From Sindora glabra (lineage: Eukaryota > Streptophyta > Magnoliopsida > Fabales > Fabaceae): a stretch of 64,000 bases of DNA. The stretch covers positions 56,877,751 to 56,941,750 of the forward strand of contig CM035233.1 of the NCBI GenBank assembly GCA_020226215.1. Direction: 5' to 3'. Positions 38,739 through 50,235 of the stretch are shown here, piece by piece. A model generated the notes under the pieces. The model was not told the DNA's origin and did not search any database. It was given only the letters and a program-made list of their open reading frames with translations. Made by a program: the position numbers and the translations under genes. Positions within the stretch are counted from its first letter, which is position 1. Every line of letters begins with the position of its first letter.

Positions 38739-39665
38739 ACTTTGTTTTCTCGGAGTTTCATTTTTTAATTAAACTTAATTGGGTTATTTGTATGCTGGAT
38801 GTGTTTTTTGCTGATGTTATTGTTGCCATAACAAAAAATAATAACTCATCACAATACAAGATGTTATAGCTAGTAGTGTAGACATTTACATGGAATTTTC
38901 ATTTTTCATTTTTTTGATTTGCTAACAACAAAAGGACTATTACGAGAAAAAGATGAATGAAGTCCTTGCATAGAGTGGAATGGATACAAAGGTAGAGCCA
39001 GCCACCACAGGTCGACCTTTTGAGATAATATCATACAAACGGACACTTCAATAGGAAGAAACGTCGTAAGTAGCAAGTTCTTTTCTTATCCAAGGGTAAC
39101 ATGTCTAATAGGTACTAAACTAACTCATGTTACTATTTTCCAGGCAAGACTACATGATTTTCGTATGCTTGCATATAGAGAATATATTCAGCAATAAAGA
39201 GTTTCAAGAATAATTTCTGCTGGAGGAAGTGAGATAATACAGAGCAAAATTAGTAATTAAATTTCTCGAGAATTTCAGTCTTCCCAGCTGAAGTTAATTA
39301 TTATGCACATATGTAACACTAAAGTTAATTATTATGCACATATGTAACATTAAATTCATGTAAAATCATGGTCTTAGATATATTTAAAATTTAACTGTAT
39401 GTATAACTCAATTATAAATGTTAATCTTCTATACAGTTTAATCTTATATCTAGTTTACGTTAGCACTCAGACAACACGTTGCCATATGAACTGCGAACAC
39501 ATGTGTTAATATTACTCTTTTTTTACGGATGTAGCAACATCCAGTTATGTGGTTCTATTCATAAGACTTACCACCAATGCTTGTATGAAAGAAGTACATT
39601 CTTTGAAAAAGTCCCCCAGCGATAAACATGCATCTCTCACACGCACATGCGCCATTTTCTTGGGT

Positions 39666-40912
39666 GTTACTATTTTCATCCAAAACAGTAACATCTTATA
39701 AAAAGGCATTTCTTGGATCTTATCCTAAGAGGAATTTGTCAAGTGACATAAATAACCACCTAAACCCAACTTCCAGCCACCGGTAACCTCCCGGTTTCAA
39801 AACTTAATAACCTCGATATGTTAATATTTTCGTCCAAAATAGTAACATCCCCTAAATAGGCAGTTCTTGGTTCTTATCCGGAGAGAAACTTGTCAAGTAA
39901 CATAAATAACCACCCAGACCCAACTTCCAGCCACCTGTAACCTCCCGGTCTCAAAACTCAACAACCTCAATATGTTACTATTTTCGTCCAAAACAGTAAC
40001 ATCTCCCAAATAGGCAATTCTTGGTTCTTATCTGGAGAAGAACTTGTTAAGTGACATAAATAATTACCCAAACCTAACTCCCAGCCACTTGTAACCTCCT
40101 GGTCTCAAAACTCAACAACCTCGATGATGTTACTGTTTTCGTTCAAAATAGTAACATCCCATAAAAAGATATTTCTTGGATCTTATCCGAAAAGGAACTT
40201 GTCAAGTGACATAAATAACCACCCAAACCCAACTTCCAGCCATTTGTAACCTCTCGATCTCAAAACTCAACAACCTCGATGATGTTACTATTTTCGTCCA
40301 AAATAGTAACATCCCATAAAAAGGCATTTCTTGGATCTTATCCGGAAAGAAACTTGTCAAGTGACATAAATAACCACCCAGACCCAACTTCCAGCCACCT
40401 GTAACCTCCCAGTTTTAAAACTCAACAACCTCGATATGTTACTGTTTTCGTCCAAAATAGTAACATCTCCCAAATAGCTAGTTCTTAGTTCTTATTCGGA
40501 GAGGAACTTGTCAAGTGACATAAATAACCACCCGGACCCAACTTCCAACCACCTGTAACCCCCTGGGCACAAAACTCCAACAGCCTTGATAATGTTACTG
40601 TCTCAGACCAATAAAGTAACATGCAGCTTGTTGGCTTGCTTTCTCAGGCGATGTAGCCAATGCACAGCAGGCTCTACCCCAGAAATGAAAATGCATCCGA
40701 CTGACGTTCATGAGCCACATTATTGGGTGTTACTGTTTTCGTCCAAAACAATAACATCCTACAAAGAGGCAGTTGTTGGATCTTATCTAGAGAAAAACGT
40801 GTCAAGTTACATAATTAACCAACAAGACCTAGATTCTAGCCATTTGTAATTCCCCCGGGATCAATTCTCCATCAGCCTCAACGATGTTACTGTCTCCGAT
40901 CAAAATAGTAAC
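39666..40912. repeat. Hairpin array, right-hand type (154-bp period)
   Basis: Nine dyads start at 39666, 39820, 39974, 40129, 40284, 40438, 40594, 40729 and 40886. The intervals are 154, 154, 155, 155, 154, 156, 135 and 157 bp. The arms are GTTACTRTTTT and AAAAYAGTAAC around a CGTCC-type loop. The unit body differs from the left array but shares a CTTGTCAA block at nearly the same distance after the dyad (offset about 69, against about 67 in the left array). The two arrays may therefore descend from one ancestral tandem repeat. They lie in the same orientation on either side of the ULP1-like gene. Confidence 0.92.
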
Positions 40913-41330
40913 ATACAACTGCTTTGGCCTGCTTTCTCAGGCAAAGTGGTCAATTAACAGTGTGCAAACCCCCAGCAATAAACATGCTTCTCTTATACTA
41001 CAACGGGTTGCATTCTTGGGTGTTACTACAACGGGTTGCATTCTTGGGTGTCTGGAGATGATGCACGAAATGAACTGAACTGTACTACAGGAGTCTCACA
41101 AGAATTGTCATGGGAAAAAATGAAAATGTATTGTTATATTCCATCAAAAGCTTGAGGAAATCCAATTCAGTAACTTATATATATTAATCGGAAGCCACAT
41201 CAACTAATACATTATGGGTTCCGATGTTAGATAAGCGTCCAAAAAATAGGTGCACATACAAAAGTTCAACAACATAACATGAGTTCAGTGAGTGTGTTAG
41301 CTCCTAATGACTACTAGTTTTCATAAAACT

Positions 41331-42420
41331 TCACTGATCTGGAAGTAATAAACCATGCACATAAGTAACTCTGAAATCTTCTGGAAGGCTAAAAAAGAAA
41401 TCAACTTCTAGGAGGTTGAGAGCAATTTTCCTTGCCACATTCATAACTTGGGTAGGAGTCAACCCATCAATCTACATAATCTCACTAGTTACTTGCATCC
41501 TTCTCCCTACAGAATTAGATTCATGTTAGAAACAAGAAGCCAAGCGGCCTATGTGTTTACTTACATCCTTCATCACATCACCCATTCGTGCAAATCTAGA
41601 AGAGAATTCTCTTAAAACTTTCAAATTTTCTATTTTTGCCTTCTTTGACCTACGATTTGATGGGGTGGTTAAGGAAGAAGTTCCCATCGGGGCACATGGA
41701 GGGACTGGGTAAATGTCCTCCATGGAAAAGGTAAGAACATGTTCTTCTTGCTCTTCTTCTTCTTTATCCCTTACTTCGTCTTCCATCTCCTCTAATGCAT
41801 CTTGTGGATTTACAGCCTCATCTCCAATGGCTTTATCCTTCCCAAATATTTTAGCTAAATTATCAAAAAATGAAAATGGCTTATTTTTTAACCCCACGGC
41901 ATTTTTGTGGCTCTAACATAAAAGAAAGGAAAACATAATGAAAGAAGAAGGTAAAACTTTAAAATCTGTCACTAATAAATAGAAATATACACAGACACAC
42001 ATATGTGCATAGAAGAAAAAGCATAATATAAAATATTACCTTCACCCATTCATCCTAGACTGGTTTTGAGCATGTTACGAACTTCTTTTCATCATTCCAT
42101 CCAAATCCGCTGGCAGCTGGATCAAGCATCTTCGCAATAACATTATATTGATTCCTCAAATACTTGATACAGGACTCGATGTGTGGTTTAACCTTCATAC
42201 CACACCCAGGAAGCTTTTGATCCATAAGTTATTCCAACCTATTATAAGCACCATTCTTAAACTGACCATTGTTCGTTTTCCAACCACCTAGCTCCACAAG
42301 ATTCGTCATTGCACTAATTAGTGTACGATCTTCAACGCTTCCCCATCTTATGCATCCTCTAGATGGGTTCGCACTGTTACTACCTTGGTTGGCATTTCTT
42401 TGAGCTTTTGGTTGACTCAT
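41331..42420 (-). pseudogene. Harbinger ORF1: Myb/SANT-like protein (copy B)
   Basis: Same gene as 3521-4610: start at 42420 (MSQPKAQRN), SANT-like region RWGSVEDRTLISAMTNL, stops after NRLE and SKPV, and a second exon from 41897. Copy B carries an additional nonsense change: G at 3718 in copy A is A at 41528, turning CAA into TAA after ...LASCF. The last exon is therefore open for only 123 codons. The expected role is binding of subterminal transposon DNA together with the transposase. Confidence 0.8.
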
Positions 42421-42649
42421 CTATAAAGAAGGAAAGATAGAGAGAGAGAGAGAAAACATAGGAATTCGTAAGAGCGGCATTCTGCTCATGATTTAATAAT
42501 TTAAGATGATCATACTGCTAGTTCAATAAAAGGTGAAGTCATTAATCAGATTTTATTACAAATTCAGATAAAAATAATATAAGAATAAAGTGTATATTGT
42601 CTATCAATCTATAAATGCAATATAAGTGAAACGCGCTACATAGTTTTTG

Positions 42650-43995
42650 CTAAACTCTGTTCGATGATGTGGTGTCATGTAACCATGCATTGTACATCTC
42701 ATTGGCAAGATCATATCTGAATGTACTCTATGCAGCACTAGATTCTATAATCCCAATATTAAGTTCACTATTGTCTTCTTCCTCACCATCCACAAGTAAG
42801 GGCTCCATGGGATCCACACTCATGTATGTTCAAATGAAATTATGCATCAATGTGCAAGTCAAGATAATTCTACCCACAGTTCTCCTAGGGTACCAAATTG
42901 TACATCTTAGAATACCCCATCTCATTTTTAACAATCCAAAACACCTTTCAATAATATTTCTTGCTAGAGAATGCTTCATATTAAAATATTCCTCAACAGA
43001 TACTGGTTGAGCACCACTCTTCCACACACTTAGATGATATCTTTGGCCTCTAAATGGTGTTAGAAATCCCTCGCAATTCATGTATCCAGCATCATACAAA
43101 TAGTGGTTGCCTATAATTAATCAAGATAAGTGTTAAGTAGTTTCATCTCAAATAAGCTCCTTGGTTTAAATTGAGCAATGTCAAGGTATTTATGTTGTTA
43201 TTTTGTGGAACTATCAAAGCATTTTTTCTAGAAAGTGCATCTCGAAGCGCTCTATTGTCATGTGCGGACCCCTCCCAACTAGGCAATATATAAATAAATT
43301 GCAAATCCCGCGTGCACGCAGCTAACACATTAGTAGTGAGTTCTCCTTTTCTATTCCTGAACCTAGCTTTATCTTTATCCCTAACACGAACCTTAATATG
43401 ACTTCCATCCAAAGTACCTAAGCAATTCTACGGTGTGTATATATATAACTTGTTAATAGATGCTGTATATATTTATAAATATTTACACATTTATCTAATC
43501 TTCCTAAAAATTCTAACTTACCTTAAACCATTTTAACCTCTCATCTTGGCAATTTTCTGTCACTGGCTCAGGTTTCTTTAGTAGAATATCATGGCATCTA
43601 AGGACAGCGTGAAAAATTGAATTAAAGTACTTAGATATTGTCTCACCACTTCTCCTAAAATACAATTGAGTTCTTCGATTTTTTGTGTCATAAGAAAGTG
43701 TGAATAGAAATAAAGCAACCATATCCTCTAAACTACTATTCCTATTTCCTTATAACTTACCAACATCTCTAAGCATATCACATAACTTAGAAAAATAAGC
43801 TCTATTCATTCTAAGGTTGTCTAAGCATGCTAAGTCACTTTTTTGAATTATTGACCTGAGATTTAAAAAGCTAGCATAATATCTTTTTTCAGCACAACTA
43901 TCAAATATATAGGATATAGGCTTAGACAATCTAATGTCCAAAAAGGATAGAAGATATATAAATTCAGCAATAACCTCCAAAATCATAAGCATCAT
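42650..43995 (-). pseudogene. PIF/Harbinger DDE transposase (copy B)
   Basis: Same structure as 4840-6185. DDE residues are visible in LDGSHIKV (about 43410), YDAGYMN (about 43095) and IIERCFGLLKMRW (about 42925). The linking motif SWEGSAHDNRALRDAL is typical of the PIF/Harbinger (DDE_4) family. In-frame stops after DVGKL, LMHNFI and ESSAA are shared with copy A, so they predate the duplication or haplotype split. The gene starts about 870 bp inside the right TIR and is read towards the centre of the element. Confidence 0.9.
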
Positions 43996-44853
43996 CTATG
44001 TGTATAACACAATACATGTAGTAGCAATCTTCTTCTTTTTACTCAATGGTAAGCAAGCCATAACTGTATGACATAGGCAAATTACATGCAAAAATGTTAT
44101 AAGTTAAAAAAGTAATAAAAATATGATCAGTCACTTTTAGTAATTTGAATTTAACAAACATGATTTATCTTTTTCAAGGTAGTCAACAAGTAAATAATAA
44201 CGATATCATATCCAGAACCTCTTAGAAGTTTTGCCGTGGGGGTGGATTAAACATCCTAATTTGCTAAACCATGAGCATACACCCTTTTTTATCAAATTCT
44301 ACCATTATTTTATTACTGTTTGTATTCCAATGCTACAGCTTCTATTTGATAGAAAGTTAGGAAGGATAAAAATTTTCGATTATGAAGGTTGTAGCTTACA
44401 TAATAGAAAAAGAGGAAATATAACGAGCAAGACCATCAAAGCTTACCAGAAATCACTAGTACCGTCGCTAGGAACTGCTGCTAGGGTTGAGAGGAGATAA
44501 AAGAAGTTCGAGAACTAGAAATTCCTAGTACCGTTGCCAGAAACTGTTGCTAGGATTGAAAGGAGACGGGAAATGTTCGAGAAAATAACGGCATACACGA
44601 AGAAGTGAAACCTGATATTCAAATTATAAGGACAAAATTAATATTAACTAATTTTAACAAGGTTATTTTTGTCTATAAATTAATTGAAAATGCAGGTAAT
44701 AAAACTTACCCAGAGGGGAGTGGGTAAGTGATCTCCTGTATTTTATAGGAAATATAAGTTTCCGGGAAGGTTCATTTCCTTCTATTTGCGCAACCAAACA
44801 ACTCTATGATAATTTATATCCTGAGAAGTCCAATTTTCTATGTTTGTTACTGC

Positions 44854-44871
44854 GAACCAAACGATCCGTTA
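44854..44871. repeat. Right TIR and TTA target site
   Basis: GAACCAAACGATCC, then G, then TTA (44869-44871). Directly inside the TIR is GTTACTGC (44846-44853), a half-site of the element's hairpin motif. Confidence 0.65.
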
Positions 44872-47800
44872 CATTATTAAAGATTCACACATACCGGATT
44901 CTGAAAACAATTAAAGGAGGACTGGGCTGCTCAAACGTTAACGTTATCGTCCCCAAGCGAACGTGAATGTTCGCGCGTCTTCATCTTTCTAACACAAAAA
45001 GCCGGTTCGCTTATACGCATGGAACACATCTTTCAACCATGTCATTAATTATAAAAAACTATGATCGAGAAAACTTGAGTCACAAAGAAAAAAACTTGAA
45101 AAATTATCTTAAGAATTACTAAAACATTTTCTTACAAGATAGGTGCAGAAAAGGTTAAAAATTTTATAATTTCAAATTTGTATTTTTGTAAGTTTTGTTA
45201 AATAATTTCATTGATTTATAATAAAAAAATTTGTAACTTAACAAATTTTCTATTCTTTTTTAATTTTGAAATAAATAAATAAATAAATAAATAATATTTT
45301 ATCATTATTTTATTCATTTTCTATACATATAAATGATATCAAAAAATTTATATTTTCTTTTCACATTCATTTTTACGTATTTTTTATATTTTTTTCTCAT
45401 TACATCCAAAAGGTAAATTTTTTGTTTAATTAGCTTCACTTTCTTATATTTTTGCCTTTATTTTCCTTAATCCTAAGTTCTAATTCTAACTATACAATTT
45501 TATTTTACTTTTCTATTCTCTTAGTTAATAATTTAATACTACAAAATTTTGATATATATCTTCAAACAAAATATAGTATATATAATCAATTATAAAAAAA
45601 TTATTAAATTTATATAATATATAATATATAATAAATTATATAAAATTTTAATAATTTAACTATATTTATAATTAATTATTCTATCACTAACAAGCCTTGT
45701 TTTAACTTTTAATTTTATTTCTTCTCATAAAAAATAAATTTCCTTGTAGTTCTTACACTCTTATATTCTTACCAGTAATTTTATAAAAAAAATTATATTC
45801 TTCAAAAATTAATTGTGTATTAGTTAATAACTTCTTGTACCCCACGCCTTCTTTTTCAAAAAAAAAAAAAGGGAAAAGAAAGGAATTACCCCACCTTGAT
45901 TTTGCCCTGTCTTTATTTATTGTACGACTTGGTTCTTTCCTCGGCGTTAGTCAACCAGGGCGGCTGCCGAATGCGGTGGCTCTTATTTCCTTACTTCTTT
46001 TTTTTTTTCCCTCCCCTTCAAAAAAAAAAAACTCAAAAAGTTTCATATTTACTACTATAATTTTATTATTTGCTTGTGGGTCCGAAGAGCATGCAAATAA
46101 GGTAAATTTAATAATTTTATTTTTAAAATTATAAAATATTAATAAAAAATTTTAAATTATATAAAATTATAATTTTATCACTTAATAATAATTAGTACAA
46201 ATAATATTATCTTTTCGTACATAGTTCAAAGAATAAATTATTTGTAATAATGGATAAATTTATTTATATGGATTATTATTTAAGGATAAAATTATAATTT
46301 TATATAATTTAAAAATTATTTTATCAATATTTTATTATTTTAAAAATTATTAATTCTATGAAAAAAAAACTACAATTACAAAACATGGTAGAGAAATAGG
46401 TGTTCACGAAGTGACATGAAAATAATAGTTTGAAATGAAATAGGATGGAACTAATTTTGTGAAATGTATTATATAGTTTTTTTTAAAAGCTTTTATGTTT
46501 ATGATAATATAATTCAAAACTCTTTAATATGGACCGATGAAACTAATTTAGTAGATAATTTTATTTATAATTATTAAATAAATGTAATATCTCATTATAA
46601 AAAATGCTTTAAATAATTATTTTTTTTCAAAATAACCTTCACTATTATAAATAATTATGATAGAACTTTAAATTCTCGAATAAAAAATTATTCGCTCCCA
46701 AATTTAATTTAATCAAGAGTCCCTTTTAATTCCTTACGTATATAAAATTATTGTTAAAAATTCCCTAATAAACTCAACCAAAATTTCCATTTACATATTT
46801 TTTGGAACTAACTTCTCTGGGTAATATAAAATTCGAAAATTTACAAACATCCATAAATCACTAACAGAGCACACCAGAATTTATTTAGTTTGGTACAGTA
46901 TTATCATTAAGTTTTGATTTCAATTTTTCTAAAAAAGATGACGAGTACTTATTTAAATAATTTTTTTATTGTCAATATAAAAAATTAGCAAATTTTTTGT
47001 GTGCCATTGGACATATTCTTTTAAAAAAATTATTTTTGAAATATTTAATAATTTATGCACAGTAAATGCTTCAATTCAAAGCAAAAATGCTTTTTTTTTG
47101 TCTTTTGATTTTTTTAACAAAGAAATAATACCTACTTTAAAAATGAAAAAAATAAAAGGCTAGAAAGAAAATAATTAATAATTAATTTGAAATATATGTG
47201 TATAAATCTCTTAAAAACACTTCAAAATTACCTTCTTAGCAGATTATGAAATTCAAAATATTATATATCTTACAATCTATAAAAGAGAATGCATAATGCA
47301 CTTTTATTTTAGAAATATATCAAAATTTTTCCAAAAAATACATCTAGAACCATCAAATGTTGAATATGTAAAAAGATTAATGATACAAACTGGTAGATAT
47401 ATATTTTATTTTTAATGTATTAATTGTAAAATAAGTGTTGTTTTAAATAATAATAATAAGTGTAAAATGTAAAACTTAAGCCCATGAAAAAAAACACTAG
47501 GACAAGACAACATATATAAGTAAGCTAAATTTATGAAGCGAAATAAAAGAGTAAGCTAAATTTATGTCGGAATTTTTAACCAAAATTATTTAATTATTAA
47601 ATGAAGTTTCATCTAATTAATCAGATAAAATTATGGGAAAATTGTAAATTTACCTTTCAAAGAAAATATTGATGGATGACGCCTTCTTTTAATTTTTATC
47701 CAAAAATTTGTTATTGGCGTTTCACACTTTTTTTTCCCGTCGTGATTTGACTCCCACCATTAACCAAAATTGACTGATGCTTCAAATCCGGGCCCGTACC

Positions 47801-49700
47801 TCTTCGACCAGAGCTCCTTCTTTTTTCTTTATTGGCGGACTCCAAACCCAATTCCATTCCACTTTAATTCCGTGTTTAGTAAATTCTCATGACACGTCTT
47901 AATAAATGTCAAAAATTGCACACGTAAATATCAAATTTTTTATTTTTGATAAATATAAATATATAATTCATGAAATCACCTGTTTTATTTTTGATAAATA
48001 TAAACGTGTAATTCATGAGATAAAATTTAAATTTTACTAGAAAATATAAAATTAAAAAAATAAAATAATAAGATTATTTTTATAAATATAGTGTTTACAG
48101 TTATGTAAACTAAGTTTATTAATTTGATTGTGGCCACGAAGAAAAGGCTAGAATTATTATTCTTACTTTATTTTAAAAAATTAAGTTTTAAACTTCATTT
48201 TGATTTCACACCTTTATTGAAAGGTGTAAGACTTTTTTATTTAATTTAGATGTGAATTAAGTATTTTTTATAAGAAATATAAAATAAAAGAATTATATTG
48301 ACACTTCTTATTATAAAAGGATAAAAGGTACATTAATATCAATTTTATTTAATAAATTTTGTATAAATAATATGATGAGAGACATTTTGCAATTGAGAGG
48401 AACGTTATTCTCATTCTTTTTAAATTTACTTTTAATTTATTTTTTTGTAATTTATAAAATTCACAATTTTTTGAATTTTAATATTTATTGAAGAAAACTG
48501 ATACAATAAAAAGGTGTATCAAGTATTTTCAAATAGTAGACGTAAGATTTATATGTACGGTGAATTTTACAAGTATTATATATCTTGCATGAGAAGGTGT
48601 GACTAAAAAAATATTTATATACCTCAATAATAATACTTATTTTCATTTTCTCTTACAAAATCTAATTATAATTTTAATATCATAAAATTAAAAAATTATG
48701 GTATATAAATATTAAAAATTGATAATTAATTGTTTTAGTATATAAAATTATAATTATTGTTATGAGTACAGTAATAAGATAAAGTTAATAGTTGGTTGAC
48801 TAAATAATAATAAATTGAATTGCAAAGCATTCCAAATCTCATAAAAAATTTTAAATTTAATTCATAAACCATTTTTATTTTGAGATATTTATCATTTACT
48901 GTTTCTATCTTAATAGAATTTGGCTTCCACATGATAAAAAGATATGAAGATCTCTGATGTAAATAAATGGACAAGAGGAAAGAAATTATAATATATTACT
49001 AATATTATATAATAATATACTAATATATTATAAAATTTTATTTTTTAATAATTATATTTAATATATTTTTAATAATAAATTAATAATTAAATTTAATAAT
49101 ATATTAATATACTGTTACATTAATAATACAATAAAAATTTTCGAACGGGAGTGAAACTAGCGGTAATCAATGCTATCAAGTAACTGGCTTATAGGTTTTT
49201 TTAAACTTTTTTTTTTACAACTTGTCTCGACACCACCGTCCACGCAAGAATCTTTAGTCCAACGCCCTATGCCCGCGCGCGATCACCGGCTCCTCCGGCC
49301 ATCCCGGTCTGCTTACTTACCTAACCGGTCACCTTCCTTAGCTTTCCATCTTCTCAACCGGTTTCTGACTACACTTCTAAATTCTAACCCCTTTAAAATA
49401 TGCTTGTCCTGTTATCTCGCCCAATTTTTTTACTGTGGTAAAAATTTTCTTCATCTAGGACCACAAAGATATGACATGTCTATTACGTTTATTGGTTAGG
49501 ATGACAAAAAGTTCGCCTATTGAGCAGCAGAACTGGACTACGAAGGAAAAATCAAAGATTTTAATTGAAAGAAATTGAAAATATTTCGTGAGCAACCAAT
49601 AGGTTTGTGCCAGCTCAGGTTATTACGGAGGTTCTGGAGAAATCGGGGGCATTAGAGTCGGGCTTTGTCAAAATTTAACTTGAATGTAAGGTGAATTTGG
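44872..49700. other. AT-rich interval between transposon and CCCH gene (copy B)
   Basis: No supported gene. It contains an (AAAT)n run near 45270-45294, poly(A)/poly(T) tracts and the GC-richer patch at 49170-49393 (see 11357-11580). Confidence 0.65.
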
Positions 49701-49751
49701 GTTGAATTTCCAGAAAATTTGACCCAACGCCGTATTCGTATCAGAAGACGC

Positions 49752-49758
49752 CACGTCA
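49752..49758. promoter_or_regulatory. CACGTCA bZIP-type motif upstream of CCCH gene
   Basis: ACGT-core motif (GCCACGTCAGG) 1.5 kb upstream of the start codon. It is a candidate stress- or ABA-response element. Confidence 0.35.
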
Positions 49759-50235
49759 GGCCGGTGAAAGCACTCAACTGGTTAAAGTACCTTTCTATCC
49801 CCAACCTTTTTCCGGAATGATGATCGTGTCCTTGGTGAAATGACGAGGCATAATGTGATTGGCAAATGAAAAAGGCCCTAGGTGCTGCGGAGGAATAATC
49901 AAAACCGTCAGTGCGGTCTCGTCTTTTCCTTTTTCTTTTTTAATTTTTTTATAGGGAGGGCGCTCGCTTTTATTGGATTGGCGATTTTATCAAAACACAA
50001 AAATAATTATAAAAATTATTTATTAATTTTTTCCTTTTTTTTTTTTCAATGAGAAGGGAGTGAAGAGCATAGGAAATGGAGAATGAAGAAGCTCTCTTGC
50101 TCCTCTCTCTTCTTCTCTTAGGAGTTTGTCTAACTATTTTCTCTCCCGGATTTTCTCGCAATCCAAACACCCTTTAGGAGGAAGGTCTTTCTAGTTGCTT
50201 ATCTTTTCACAGAGATCTGTTTACTCTCCGTGCCA

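Larger units (their letters stand above)
33250..39235 (+). pseudogene. ULP1-like (C48 peptidase) transposon passenger gene, interrupted
   Basis: This plus-strand gene has several decayed exons. The N-terminal part (33250-33584) reads VEIQSIIATFSNKN then LRITPTSVKLIFGIRD, typical of plant ULP1-family transposon proteins. It resumes after the solo LTR at 35248 (GDQPIQITSGKRPRSDFDTR) and ends at a GTAAGT donor near 35609. A short exon at about 36010-36100 (VPRCLKWDLKLF) follows. Next is a long coiled-coil exon, 36722-37620, with stops at about 36843 and 37085 and basic segments (KKKTRKIK). Then come FEELVGVIKEK (37760), IIDGHAYTLSL and FAFDSCCW (38063-38150), and the protease core NHFTLLVLDNKECKWTHYNL (38330-38400), which holds the catalytic His and the region of the Asp. 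A last exon at about 39145 reads ARLHDFRMLAYREY. I could not find the DCG catalytic-cysteine motif. ULP1 proteases remove SUMO. Whether this one ever did so is unknown, and it is now broken. Confidence 0.75.
31049..44868. mobile_element. Giant (13.8-kb) PIF/Harbinger-type transposon with ULP1-like passenger
   Basis: Seen: the left terminus GGGTCGTTTAGTTC (31050-31063) and the right terminus GAACCAAACGATCC (44854-44867) are inverted repeats matching at 12 of 14 positions. Both are flanked by TTA (31046-31048 and 44869-44871). GTTTGGTT-like subterminal motifs occur at both ends. Inside are a PIF/Harbinger transposase and a Myb/SANT-like ORF on the minus strand, a ULP1-like gene on the plus strand, and two hairpin arrays. 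Known: PIF/Harbinger elements make 3-bp TWA duplications and encode exactly these two proteins, but are usually much shorter. Inferred: the whole interval moved as one unit. The alternative is a separate ULP1-bearing element nested in or next to a smaller Harbinger element, but I could not find a second left terminus near 41 kb. Stops in all three genes suggest it is now non-autonomous. Confidence 0.65.

Noticed and set aside
39666..40912. microRNA precursors
   Set aside because: The arms are only 10-12 bp around tiny loops, too short for a plant miRNA foldback.
41100..41330. Left end of a smaller Harbinger element next to the Myb/SANT gene
   Set aside because: No GGRTCGTTTRGTTC-like terminus or TTA pair is visible here, whereas one exists at 31050.
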